Positions 24,124 to 35,243 of a stretch of DNA of 64,000 nucleotides are shown piece after piece (within the stretch, counting starts at the first letter, position 1; each line of letters starts with the position of its first letter). The notes beneath the pieces are model-generated. The model worked only from the letters and a program-made list of their open reading frames with translations, did not search any database and had not been told where the DNA came from. The DNA is from Rhodosorus marinus (lineage: Eukaryota > Rhodophyta > Stylonematophyceae > Stylonematales > Stylonemataceae): positions 1,178,001-1,242,000 of the forward strand of contig JAMWBK010000002.1 in NCBI GenBank assembly GCA_029953675.1, in the 5' to 3' direction. The position numbers and the translations under genes were made by a program.

Positions 24124-24774
24124 ATGGAAGGAATCGGTTTTACTGTGGTCCCCGCGGTCAGTGGAAAGCCTAGTGGCGGGGGCTGTACCTGCAAGCGTGG
24201 AAGGGTGACGACACAGGCTGGTCTAGGTAAAATCTGGGAGAATTTTCAGAAGAACCTTGTCAGAGTGAGTAAAAGGCCATACTCAAAGTGCTAAACGTCG
24301 GGGTGGTCGTGGAGTGATCCCGCGGTTCTCTAGCATCAATTTCATTTTTTTCTGAGTTTTCTGTTTTTTTTTCACTATCATTTCGCCCGATGTAGACCAC
24401 AGGCACTAACAGCGATACTTTAGAGGACTGTCCGTTTTGCGAAGGTGGCACTCGTGGCTGTGATGCCTGTAAAGGAAAAGGAAAAGATGGATTGGGTCAA
24501 TGCTTAATGTGCGACGGAAAGGTACGAATGCTGGTTGATGAGCTCCTTAAAATGGTTCTAAAACCTCCGATTCTGATGTCCCCGGACTGTGCCCTGCTCC
24601 CTTCGTTTCTTGTTTCAGGGCGCACTCCTCTGCGCGGTTTGCTCGGGTATTGGGAAAGTCGACATCATTCGAAGGGGCGGAACCGACGACAGGAATGAGT
24701 ACACTAAGAAAGGAATGCTGAAGCGCAAGGCAGCTGAGAGGGGAGAGACTGCAACAGAGGATGAGATGTCCTGA
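24124..24774 (+). CDS. DnaJ-type cysteine-rich zinc protein, BSD2-like
   Basis: Three exons join in frame: 24124 to about 24264, about 24394-24521, and about 24619-24774. They carry CPFCEGG...CDACKGKGK...CLMCDGKGALLCAVCSGIGK, that is four CxxC units with the CxxCxGxG rhythm of the DnaJ zinc domain without a J domain. Plant BSD2, a plastid Rubisco-assembly chaperone, has the same spacing and the same CxxCxGK-x3-LC-x2-C ending. The tail is basic. An N-terminal CTCK and no evident transit peptide are seen, and an upstream first exon may be missing. It could equally be another J-domain-less zinc protein in the cytosol, so a Rubisco role is only a possibility. Confidence 0.65.
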
Positions 24775-25787
24775 GGAGTCCGCGTCCTTTTTTTCACCGA
24801 GTCGGGTTTTCTCGCGTCCTTCAGTCCTCTCTTCTCACCGCTTTCGTTTTCCCTTGTGTGAGAAATCATTTTGAACTTCTAAACCCGACTTTTGAGTCAA
24901 GCCGATTCCTCGCTCGGTGGTCCAACAAGATTCTTATTCTTCGTTGTCTTTTGTTTGCTCCTTAATCTTTGTCTCAAGACCCCGAGGCAGAGCCAGCGGT
25001 CGACTTGCTCTGCGCAGGCAGTAAAGACAAGATCGATACAGTTGGAATATTTGATCTTGACGCACGACCGCATGGTTTCACGCTTAGATACAAATATGAA
25101 CGCTACTCAGCCAGGTCTCAATACTGGCCACCCATACCTCAAAGCGGTGTGGAATTAGCAGCAGAATCCAATGCGACGTGATACGTGCACCAGGTTGATT
25201 AGAATCCGGTCGGACTGGGAGCGGCTAAGGCTATGGTGGACGCTCTACCATTGACTTTTCAGGTGGTAAATCGGTAAAATCGTTCATACTTTAGAGCAAA
25301 GCAAGTAGACATATCTTCTGTCCCACTGATCAAAGCTCACAGAAGAAGTTTGCATGTCAAAGGAGCGAAACCGCACAAGACTTTCTTTCGGAAGCGTCTC
25401 CGCGGACCTCATGCGCGCTTGCACGCTCGGGCGGAACCGTCGCCCGAGCGTACCAAAAAGGAAAGCTCTCGCTCCAAATTCGCTTCTTTGTTGGTCTGAA
25501 ACAATTGAAATAGTGAAACCGGTTCAAATAGTGCTGCAACCGCGCCCATCGAAGGAGATCTCGTAGAGTAAAACACAGCAACCCGAAAAAGTACTCGTCG
25601 CAAAGTGACTCGCTTTCAGCGAAATTTCCAGCCTCCGTGGTATGGAGCCCCCTCCATAACCACAATTCTTAAAAGTGTTCCGGTGCTAGGTTGCTAGTCG
25701 CAGCAGCTTCCACCTTTCGGAATAAGGGACAGCCACCCAACCCTTCTCCCGCCCCCGCCTCGACAGGGGTACGGAAGCAGTGTCATT
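24775..25787. other. Intergenic region with a strong hairpin
   Basis: No motif-bearing frame is found. The stretch separates the 3' ends of two convergent genes. Its one distinct element is the inverted repeat at 25423-25451, listed separately. Confidence 0.4.
25423..25451. repeat. 11-bp inverted repeat with 7-nt loop
   Basis: acgctcgggcg (25423-25433) is perfectly complementary to cgcccgagcgt (25441-25451) around gaaccgt. The GC-rich stem lies in the space between two convergent genes and could act as a structured 3' element. Confidence 0.75.
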
Positions 25788-27788
25788 TCACGATTCCATG
25801 AGCGCCTTACAGCGCCTGATCAGATCCGAGGTGCTGATCCCATCAGTACGCGGAAGGGATTCCGTGATTCCCATATCGAAAGGTACCTGGTAGTACTTCT
25901 CCCCTCTGGAACTCAGAGCCTTCGGACCCAGGGCTTGAACTCTTTCGTTCTCTACTTTTGCGAGCTCATCCAGCTTTTGCGCCTCCATTTCGTTTCCCAA
26001 GGCACGCTGTTCAGAAGCCTTCTTGGACAGCTACAAGGGAATGTTACAAATAAGTACTTCACGTCAGAACCTGCTGGACCGTTCTTGAACTCATCCAACC
26101 ACAGCTTGGACGTATGCTCACCGCTTTCGCCTCCTCCTTCGCCAAGTACTCCATTCCGTGAGCCACGACGTGGATATTCTCCTCCTTGATGAACTCTTTC
26201 GTGAGACCAAAGCATGGGGCATTTCTAATTACCTTATCCACTCCCTTGCAACCTAGGACCTCTGCACATCTCTCCTCCATTGTCATGATTGGCGGTCGCT
26301 TGTACTTTAGCGCGTCCTCATCGCCAATAACCCCGACGTAGAGCCTGTTTCCAAGCTTCATTGCGTTCTGGAAGAGCTGCTTGTGTCCATTGTGGCACAT
26401 GTCGTAAACACCGTCGCAATACACGTTGCAGCAAACGGTAAGCAAGGGCAGGTTGAGGTATTCGCAGAGCTCTGTGAACACAGCTGTGGTTGCAAGAGAC
26501 AGAGAGTTGTAAGTTTAGAAAAACCAGCACTGACCCTTCTGTAGTCGACAATTTTCCTTCTTCAGCTTCTGCGTACCGGAGAAGTAGAAGAGAACGAGAA
26601 TTGCGGGTAATAAACGGTTCAAGAACGAGACCATGTACATCACCGGGACCCACGGGTGAAGATTCCTCAACGCCATTTTGGCCAGAATCATATCAGATGT
26701 CACAATAGCCATAACGCACCCGTCCGAAATCACATCCCACATCGTGAGAGATCCAGAAAACGGACCCAAGGGGAGCCACAGGAGAATGGATGCAGAGATG
26801 CGATAGGCCAGGATTATCAACAAACCCCAACGGGTTGCTTTTGTGCCGAGCACGTCACCAGTTAGCTCCTTTGTAAAAGGGTTGCGATACTCCAGCTGCC
26901 TCGGAAGCATCACAATTCGCAGAATGAGCAACGCGACCTGACCATAGTACCACAGTCTGGGGGTCCAATCCGCCAAAAGCTCGGCAACAAATGATTCATC
27001 AACTTGCGTCAAGTCCGTGAAAAGTCCTATGATGAGGGACACCACGTGTGTTAGCCACTCCAGTCCAAAAATTGCACGAATCGCCAAAACGAACTCGGTT
27101 ATGAGCAAAGCCTCCCCTAAAAAACAAAGAATCAAGAAGATCTTCAGAATCAATTATGACTGGGAGCACACACTTGAGTCCTCAGCAGCTGTCTATCACT
27201 TTCAGCAGAACTCTGCTAGGCGGTGTGAGAAATGAGCGACGTCAAGGCAGAGCGGTTCGCACCTGGTCCAGAGAGCAACTTGAAGTGGACAGACCGAAAC
27301 TCGTCCCTCCAGGCCATAAGATGCCCTCGGAGAAACATCATCTGCGACCCTTGTACGATGAACCACAAATTATCGTAATTGGTAACGTCTACAGCTTGGA
27401 AGATGGTGAGAATAATGAAAACAACTCCGACGTTGTCGCACGCATGATCAAATAGCTCCCCAAGAGGTGAGCTATTTCCCGTTATTCTTGCATGTTTGCC
27501 ATCAATAGCGTCGAGATTCTGGTATACGAAGATCAAAGTTGCCGCTGCTCCAGATGCAAAGGAGCGATATGGTGTATCAAGCAAAGTAACCACAATGTAG
27601 AACGCGTGTAAAATACAGACCAAACCGGCCAACGACAATAAATTAGGTGCGATCGTTGTGGGCACCAGGAGCACGAGCTTGTTCCAGAAAGGCCCTAGCA
27701 GCTTTGTACTGATAGAATTATCCACCACATTGTAAGTCCAATCCTTTACATGCTGTTTCTCCCGCTCCGTCAAGAATAAATTCACCAT
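25788..27788 (-). CDS. Apparent fusion: CDP-alcohol phosphotransferase + phosphocholine/phosphoethanolamine cytidylyltransferase
   Basis: The frame starts at 27788 (MVNLFLTE). The first half is a multi-TM CEPT/AAPT-type phosphotransferase with the complete catalytic signature DG-x2-AR-x8-G-x3-D-x3-D (LDAIDGKHARITG...GELFDHACDN) and several TM helices. An intron after FKLLSGP joins GEALLITEF in frame. At about 26534 a phase-1 donor follows ENCRLQK. The acceptor near 26473 resumes as AVFTELCEYLN and runs into a cytidylyltransferase domain with VYCDGVYDMCHNGH (the HxGH motif), KRPPIMTMEER, IRNAP and RTDGISTSDLIRR. A charged helical insert of about 50 residues separates HVVAHGMEYL from YYQVPFDMG and is itself split by an intron. 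The total is about 570 aa. One protein would make CDP-choline or CDP-ethanolamine and transfer the headgroup to diacylglycerol at the ER. Substrate preference cannot be read. The alternative is two adjacent genes with cryptic ends. Confidence 0.8.
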
Positions 27789-28481
27789 AACGATTCAACA
27801 CGAATAAGACAAAAAAAAATTCCCCCTATTCACCCTCAAACAATTGCCAACGCCTCTCAAAAAGTTTCGCTTCCTCTCTAACCAAAAAAAACAACTCGAG
27901 ATCTCCAATTCCTACTCTACCCACCCGCGCCTAACCTCCTCCTCTCACACGTTCTTCATATCGCTCTCTGCATTCAGTCCACCCAGATCCCTCCTTCCGT
28001 TCCCGCGTTCCTCAAACCTGTTCCCCTCAAACGCTCCCGCTTTAAATCAGTCAACACAAAAACTCTCTCTTCCTCTAGCTCTTCCTCTCCCTTCCCTCTC
28101 CCCCTCCCCCCCAAACCCACCCCCTACAACCTCGTCCCACGCACCCTCCTTAAACCTCTCCCTCCAACCTTCCAACCACGCAGTCTTCCCTAATCCTCAA
28201 CTCCCTTTTACCTCTTCGTATAACTACCTTCAAACCCCCACCCGCCCCCTCCTCTTCGTCCTCCTAACCAGCAACCCGCCATCAATCTGTTCATCTCCTT
28301 ACGCCATCATCAGGAAGAAACTTCCATCACCTTTTCCTTCTCCGAATTCAGTCACAAAAGGCCCTTTTCTTCATGCAGAGAGAATTTACTTCCCTTCAGG
28401 AGTCCGTTAAAAGGAACTCAACAGCTAGAGAAAGGGTTTGAAAACGTGCTTAATATCACTAAAAAGAGAGCATCGCGTTAA
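27789..28481 (-). promoter_or_regulatory. Strand-biased upstream region of the fusion gene
   Basis: From 27800 to about 28270 the + strand is C/T/A-rich and almost free of G, with many 'ccctcc' and 'cccacc' blocks. The sense strand of the fusion gene is therefore G-rich and purine-biased. The 188-codon + frame here is compositional. It probably includes the promoter. Confidence 0.4.
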
Positions 28482-28992
28482 CCACCATCAAAACGGTCTC
28501 GCTTTGGTCTACTGGAAAACTAGTAGACCCAACCCCGGGTGGGAGTCCTACGAGAGGGATAAGGGAAGTCACAAGTGTGTGACCACTAGCTAATCCCCTT
28601 GCGCTTCCTACAGAGAGAACACCTTCAAAACAGTATCTCTACGACTTACCTGAAAACGAGCATCCCCAGGTGGGAGTCCTACGAGAGCTGCAAGGGAAGT
28701 CACACGTGTGTGACCACCAGCTAATCCCCTTGCTCTTCCAGCGAGAGAGAATACCTTCAAAACGGTCTGTCTTTGGTTTACTGGAAAACTAGGAACCCTG
28801 GGTGGGTATTCTGCGAGAGGGAAAGGAGAGTCACAAGTGTGTGACCACTAGCTGATCCCCATGTGCTTCGCGCAGAGAGACCACCTTCAAAACGGTCCCT
28901 CTTCCGATTTACCTGCAAACCAATATAACCCCTGGTGAGAGTCTCATGAGAGGGAAAGGGAATTCACAAGTGTGTGACCACTAGCTAATCAG
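28482..28992. repeat. Four-copy tandem repeat (about 130 bp) with a conserved hairpin
   Basis: The unit start tcaaaac(g/a)gt occurs at 28488, 28625, 28757 and 28887, giving periods of 137, 132 and 130 bp. Each unit holds a 'ggtggga(g/t)t' block, a 'gagagggaaaggga' block and gtcacaagtgtgtgaccactagctaatc-type sequence. The palindrome gtcacaagtgtgtgac sits at 28568-28583, 28699-28714 (gtcacacgtgtgtgac), 28830-28845 and 28963-28978 (first base changed). The copies are diverged elsewhere, mainly between blocks. No frame is shared. Confidence 0.9.
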
Positions 28993-28997
28993 TCTCT

Positions 28998-29400
28998 CTT
29001 TGCTGATGTTAAGAGGCTCTTCAACCCTTTTTCTATCTCTGAATTCCTTCAGATTTCGTTCAGAAAGCGAGGCTCTTGTGAATTCAATCACCTTATTAGC
29101 AAGACCACCGTGATCATCGATCCTCTTCGACTGAAGTTTACAAAAGTTTAGGTGCCCTGCGGAGTCTTTTAAGACCCCTGCGGAGTCTTTTAAGACAGAC
29201 GCGGCATCGCGTTCAACAGCTTCAAACTGGTCTTTCTTTGGTGATGTTAAGAGCGTTTTAAACCCTTTTTCTAGCTCAGAGCTCTTTCAGATTTCCTTCA
29301 GGAAGCGAGTCTCATGTATATCCAATCGCCTCCTTGGCAGGATCACCTTGACCATCCTTTCCTTCGTCTTCCGAAGCTTGATTACTTGCCTCAGGAAGTT
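28998..29400. repeat. Second tandem repeat family (about 240-bp period) with a 21-bp duplication
   Basis: 'tgatgttaagag' followed by 'aaccctttttcta(t/g)ctc' and 'ttcagatttc(g/c)ttcag(a/g)aagcgag' occurs at about 29004 and 29242. A weaker third piece ('tttaacccttttt') lies near 29470. Between them, ccctgcggagtcttttaagac is directly duplicated at 29155-29196. The second copy is preceded by 'ttcaaactggtctttctttgg', which resembles the start of the neighbouring 130-bp repeat, so the two families are compound. Confidence 0.75.
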
Positions 29401-29910
29401 CTCAAGACGACACGTGGATCTCGTTCAACACACTTCGATCGTAATTGTTTGGTTGACAATAAGTGCATCTTTAACCCTTTTTCCAATACTTTTTTGATAA
29501 CTTTGTTAGGCTTTCGTGGACGAAAAAGACACCATACGAAGTACCACAAGCTGTGATCCCTTATTCTGTGCTTTCCAGACACGATCGGTTTCGTCCATGT
29601 AGCCTCTCAGGTCGAAAAAGATAGCAAGCATAGCTTGCTGACGTCTTCGAGAGTACCTTGCTAAGGAGTGCTCTCCTCGGCGGACGACAAGGAGGATTCG
29701 ACTGGGCTATTCTTTTGTTCGCAAAGGAGCTTACCCATCTTTAAGGAGTCTTAATCTCGTGGATCCGTCGTTGAGATCTTAGAGCACTTTAGTCTGTTAC
29801 TTGCGTCTGCTTGTAAGGTATTGACATAGGAAACAAGTGTCAAGTGCTGCGGATAGGGAGCGGATGGGCCCCGAAGATGGTTGATGATTGTTTGAACGAG
29901 AGAGCCTAGC

Positions 29911-32174
29911 ATGGATTGGGATTCAGTCGAAATCGACTCCCGAGGTTGGATTCTTTCGGAAAATTCTGTGCAAGGTTTGATTGGGGATGCCACGGCATCT
30001 CCCATCGCACCTGATGCTCAGAAGCGACTACTTCTGAAAGCTGCAGAAAGCGTTGATGGAACGGAGATCAATCGCCTCTGTCAAACCTGTCTTGATAAGA
30101 ATGCTACTGAAGCGTTGGCGATGTGTATTATTCGATGGTCTTCCGAGTTCGAAACCGGCGATGATTTCCATAGAGTACTGAAACGCGTTAAAACCCTCTT
30201 AGAAAAGGGCCTTGAGGCAGGATCGAACTCAAACGAGATTTGTGGGTACTTGACACTATGCTGCGGCGTCCTATCCTCGACATCTGGAAAATTGAACCCG
30301 TTCCGTCACCTCGTCAACAAATTCTTCCAGTTTCTGGACTCTACGGATCCCGATGTTGCAGAGCTCAGCTCGGCTTGCCTTACGCTAACCCCTCAGTCGA
30401 GCCAGGACTGGAAAGAGCTTCTAGATCAGCTCCGGAGGGAATCGGAGATCCTCATAAGCGAAGGACGAAGTCTTCCGGGCCACGAAACGCTCCGAAGAAT
30501 CTTGCTCAGAAGGAGGTTTAGCAGGCTTGTCGCCGCCATCTGCGCCCTCTTAGCGGCTCGCTACGGTTTTACATGTGACGTACCAGTCTACAGAATGGTT
30601 GAGCTCGCTGCTTCTGGTGTGGAGATCAAAGATTTACGACCTTCCGCGCTCATGCTCCTCAACAGTTCGCTGAGTTGTATATCACCAATCTCGAGCCTTC
30701 CAGCGGCCCGGAAATCTGTCGACATAATCCGGCAGTCCCTGGAAAGCTGTAATGGAATGGGCTCAGTCGAGCTCCTTCGTGCTTCAAGAACCGTTGTCGA
30801 AGCTTTCGGGATCGATGCAGAGAGACAATTGATTACAGGGCTGCGACGACTTTGTTTTACAATCATCAGTTCGCGCTTGAAGGAGAAAACGGCCCACAAA
30901 AGGGATGAGCCAACACGCTCGAAGAAGCGCAGAAAACGAGGTAGGCTTGTCCACCGCTATCGTCAGGAAAAGGTTGTCAGCCCTGTCTTATCGGTTGAAT
31001 CTCTGTTGCCCTCCTCCCCCCTTGCTTCATCAATAGCTGGGGCGTCCGACACTTTGGCAGAAAGTCCATCTACACCGCCTGTAGACAACTCGTTGTGGAT
31101 CAGCGCCGTCCAACTTCTTCGTAGCCTCGTGTGTGTGGGATTTTGTGGAATCGATCCTCACCTTGACACAGAAATCGAAACCGTAGCATCGGAACTTTGC
31201 AGATTTGCCAGGATTGCGCTCAATGTGCCTGGTTTGGACTATGAACTCCTTCAGGAGATTCAGGACGCAGCACTTGCTGCAGTGACTACTCCAAGAAGCA
31301 ACATGCGGCTCCCAGCAGAGTTCTCAAGCGTGCTTAGCTTGGGGAACGCATACTTGCAAAGAATTGGGTCCAGTGCTTTCCAGTGCATTGCTCTCCAGGC
31401 TGTAAAACATCCTCGTGGTGTCCCACTAATACGTTCCGCTACTGCTCCAAAGGTATGCTTCGACTTGAGTCTTTCTTTCAAGCGGTTTACCTAGATCTCA
31501 TATAGATGTCTACTTCTCGCCGTGCAAAGCTTTTACAGACGACTAATACGCATCCCACCCCAGCTGAGAAACAGGTAAGATCCCTGTCCCAAGGTGGAGC
31601 GTTCAGTTGGCATGTTGAACGCTCCGAGCGTCAGGATTCAGACTGCTAATGAGCGTAACCCTAACTGCAGCTGATTTCTGCTTCCTGCTTTTTGGGCTAG
31701 GACTACGAGAGTGCGCGGCTGTCCATAGACCCTACAACGGTTTCAAAGGAAGCCGCTTTTGAGAAGGAAAACAGTAGCCCGGATAAGGAGGCTGTTGAGA
31801 CCATGGTCCCTGAAGGCGTGCGTGAAGACTTGGCACGGTCACCTTCAGTGGCGGAGGCAGGGTCGGTCGGCACTGATCATGCAGCGAAACCTGGACTGTC
31901 AGACGAGGGTGATAATACGGCCCGATTGAAAATAGATTTGAAGCCGGTGGTGCTTGTGCCAGAGACCAAGGGAGAGTCCCAGCTGGATCGTAAAGAGTCT
32001 CCTGCTGAGGCTCCCAAAACCATCGGCGAAGGAAGCGAACGTGGGGAGGAAGCACACCGAGTAGGTCGTTCGGAAAGCTCCGATGATGACGAACCTTCGG
32101 TGGAGGATATCGTTGCGAGGGTGAACTTTGATGAAGGACCGGACGAGGCTGACAGGGTTGGCAGCGGAGAATGA
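29911..32174 (+). CDS. Probable RIX1/PELP1-like ribosome biogenesis protein
   Basis: Three exons (29911-31452, 31506-31574, 31701-32174) join in phase 0 to give 694 aa. The long first part is an all-helical, Leu-rich region resembling the RIX1/PELP1 helical-repeat domain. A basic nuclear-localisation-like patch (TRSKKRRKRGR) lies near residue 335. The last exon is a disordered, Glu/Asp/Ser-rich tail ending in SSDDDEPSVEDIVARVNFDE, comparable to the acidic tail of PELP1/RIX1. RIX1 with IPI1 and IPI3 acts on pre-60S particles in the nucleolus and in ITS2 processing. The assignment rests on architecture and general resemblance, not on a catalytic motif. Another nuclear ARM/HEAT protein is possible. 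Confidence 0.5.
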
Positions 32175-33978
32175 TGCAGGATTCCAATGTTGACGGGCGA
32201 ACATTACCAGAACTGGTCTGCGAGTTGGGATCTTTTTCTGAATACTCGGTCCTATTTCCCTGGGACCTGCTTGCCGGCTTAAAGGGTCGCGAGCGGAGCC
32301 TGAGAATATCGATCGATTCTGGGTCCCGTTTCTTTGAGCGAATCCCGGAGAGATGTTACGCATGCGATAGAGGCTGCGCCCCGCCAGTGGTAAATGATCT
32401 GGACGTGTGACAAACAAATACGACAATCATCCTCGCTATCGCTCAGCTTTTTCCCGAGCTGCCCGGAGGTTGGTGAGACAGAGCAGAAATTTATGTATAT
32501 GAAAATGAAATTTTAACTCAGAAGAGAAAGTCCAGATACCTATCTCAACCTGAGGGAACTCAAGACCGAGGAAGCACCGCTCCTGCTGGCACGTCTAACA
32601 CCCATCTATGCTTAACTATTCAGACTCTATGCGAGCGTGACAAAGACTCATCATCGTTTATTCAGAGAAAGATTGAGGTGACCTTGCAGACAGCTTCTCG
32701 GTTGCGGAAAGTTTTTCTCGTGCTCCATTCTTTAGTTAGAGATACTAGGCATAACTATGAACGCTTTCCTGAGGAGCTCCCTAGTGGAGCCCATCGAAAG
32801 TGAAACAGGAATATCTCGATTCGTTAGGGAACCCCTAATGGGTTGTGTGACTACGTTTTGCAGTATCTCACAAAGTTCTGTTCGGACCCTACGAGCCTGG
32901 TAGCATGCCGCCCTTCCCCTTCCACAGAGGCGCGGTTCAGTGTGCTTCGCTGACTTGGGTTAACCGATCTGCCTACTTGGGTGCCGGTTTCTGGAGTTGT
33001 GCAGTTACCTCTCGGATGAATTGATCAGCTTGCCTCACCATTCGGCCGAGTGTCCGCACGCAGCATGGTGCGAATATGTCGTCGTTGTGGTCGCCCAATC
33101 GCATGGCGGTTTTTGGACTGCTTGAACTTTGTCGTTTTGCAGGCCGCGCATCCGGTCTCCATGAAGCTGGTTGATGTACATTTTTTTGTAGAGGAGAGGT
33201 CACCTTTTAATCGATCACGTAGAGATTTCCGGTCCGGCGATGTCTAGCAGGTTATGTAGGAGAGCCCATGTTCCTGTTGAACTGGTGCAGTGCTGATAGC
33301 GGTGGATGCCTTGAGCGTACTGGGGTACTGCGCAGATTGTAAACGGACTAAGCGTTCGTACACCCTGCAGGTTCAACCCCAGCACTTGCCGCAAGTTCCG
33401 GCTCGGGCTCCCGTTGAGGAGCGCCGGTGTGCTCGGAGGGTCGCTGATCCCCGGATTCTCCACGAGACAACCATGAGGCCTGAGCACGGAGGAACTGAGC
33501 CTGAGCCTGCACAAACGGCTGGGGTTAAACCTGCAGGGTGAAAAACTCCCGACGTTCGGGTTCGATGAGTCATCTAACACCGTTTGAAGAGGTGAGAACG
33601 GCTGTGCCACTGGGTTCTGTTCCTAATTAAAAGTTCACTCGTCGCCATGGAGGCAACGTACCTATCTCTCCTTCCAAAACCCTCTTTACAAATTTTGTTA
33701 CTCTTTCAGCTTGGAGATCGCTCCGCACACGCTCAGCATTCCAACGTCTCCGTGCAAATCTTCACGTTCTGCACAGAATCTCTTTCAAATGAGAGAAAAA
33801 CAACACCATTTATTAAGTTCCTTATCAAGTATTATGGCGAAAAACGCCCTTAATTTGGAAAATAGTATTTTTTGTTTTGTAGATTTAAGTTTAATATCTT
33901 TGATCATGAAATAGTACCTTTTTTTAGGATGGAGTAGCCGCTCTCTTATCTGTTGGGTTGGTGGGGAAGACCTTTTCG
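32175..33978. other. Intergenic stretch between the RIX1-like gene and MOB1
   Basis: Frames of up to 131 codons occur (for example 33215-33610 on -), overlapping on both strands and without recognised motifs. A frame around 32620-32800 looks protein-like (IQRKIEVTLQTASRLRKVF) but ends at a stop and has no partner exon that I can identify. It may be element debris. Confidence 0.35.
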
Positions 33979-34052
33979 TGTGTTGAGGAGAGAGAGAGAG
34001 AGAGAGGGAGAGAGAGAGAGAGAGAGAGTGGAGAGAGTGGAGAGAGAGGGAA
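33979..34052 (+). repeat. GA-rich microsatellite in the MOB1 leader
   Basis: An almost pure 'gagaga' run interrupted by 'gggag' and 'gtgg' ends about 90 nt before the MOB1 start. It is purine-rich on the sense strand. Position suggests a promoter or 5' leader element comparable to plant GAGA-type tracts. Confidence 0.85.
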
Positions 34053-34138
34053 TTTATGGTTCAAATTTTTTTTTATTTCGTTTCTCTAAATCTATTTATA
34101 TAAATAGAGAGCGGAGAGCATTACAAGTAGGGAAAATA

Positions 34139-35243
34139 ATGCTTTCTTTGTTTGATAGAAATCGTACTTTTAAGCCGAGGAAGAAGATTGAGCCTTCGAA
34201 CTCGAGATATGAGGTTCATCGGAAGGCTCAGGAGGTGCTGAAGCAGACTCTTGGAGCAGGTGTGTATGGTCGAGTGAACTTTTGTGCTGTATCTCCTTGG
34301 TTTTGCTTTTGATGTGTTTTTTGGGTTTCTAGGAGGGACTTCGTTTGACTGGCGACTGTTGCTGAATATCGTCGTTCGCGCATGTGCATATGCTATGTAA
34401 ATATCTGTCAGGAAATCTGCGGGAGGCTGTTAAGGTTCCTGAAGGTTATGATAAGAACGATTGGATGAGTGTAAACGTTGTCGACTTGTTCAATCAAATA
34501 AATCTTCTTTATGGATCAATGTGCGAAGATTGCACAGAACAAAAGTAAGTAAAGGTCATCGTCGTTACCTGCTCGAGCTCCTTACACGAAAATCGGAAAA
34601 TTGTTTTCTGAATGCGGTCGTCTTTTGGTAATCTTTTATTTCGATTAGCTGCCCTGTGATGAACGCTGGGCCCCGATATGAGTATTTATGGCAGGACAAT
34701 GACAAGTACAAGACTCCGACAAAGCTGTCAGCACCTAAGTACATCGAGACGCTTATGGATGTGAGTAACCTCAAACGTTCTTTGAGGCTGTTTGTGGATT
34801 GGTAGCCGCGGAGTGCCCTTACGACTCACGTTTGATATTTTTCTCTGTTGACAGTGGGTGGACCAACAGTTGAGTGACGAGGCAATATTTCCAACGCATC
34901 CTGGAAGCAAGGTTCCCCCGGACTTTTTGTACGAGTTGACCGCATCTCCCAAGTCCAAAACGTTGTTCTTTACCCTCTTCTGATTCGCGCTTCCTCTTTA
35001 TCTAAATTCCACTCGCGCAGGCAAATTGTGAAAACGATTATGCGGCGACTCTTCCGCGTCTATGCGCACATTTACCACACTCATTTGGACGAGATTACTG
35101 CCTGCAACGCAGAGGCTCACCTTAGCACCTGTTTCAAGCACTTCCTCTATTTTGTACAGGAGTTCAACCTTATTCCAAAGAAGGAATTCGAGCCTCTTCA
35201 GGATGTGGTGGAGACGATCATTCCACTAGGACCTACTGGATAG
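34139..35243 (+). CDS. MOB1: MOB1 kinase activator
   Basis: MOB1 is the small adaptor that binds and activates NDR/LATS kinases in mitotic exit, cytokinesis and Hippo-type signalling. Five exons join in frame from ATG 34139 ([16 protein letters not shown]) through [57 protein letters not shown] and [20 protein letters not shown] to a stop at 35241. The zinc ligands of the fold are visible: two Cys in MCEDC...NCPVM and the His residues of HIYHTHLDE. The protein is close to the usual 210-220 aa. A GA repeat sits just upstream. Assignment is secure. MOB1 versus MOB2-type is judged from the strong MOB1-like centre. Confidence 0.95.

Noticed and set aside
27844-28410. 188-codon + frame rich in Pro, Ser and Leu
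   Set aside because: It is a compositional frame in the C/T-rich, almost G-free upstream region of the fusion gene.
28482-28992. CRISPR-like array
   Set aside because: There are only four copies, the unit is about 130 bp and imperfect, and there are no unique spacers of regular length. The host is eukaryotic, so this is a minisatellite-like tandem repeat.
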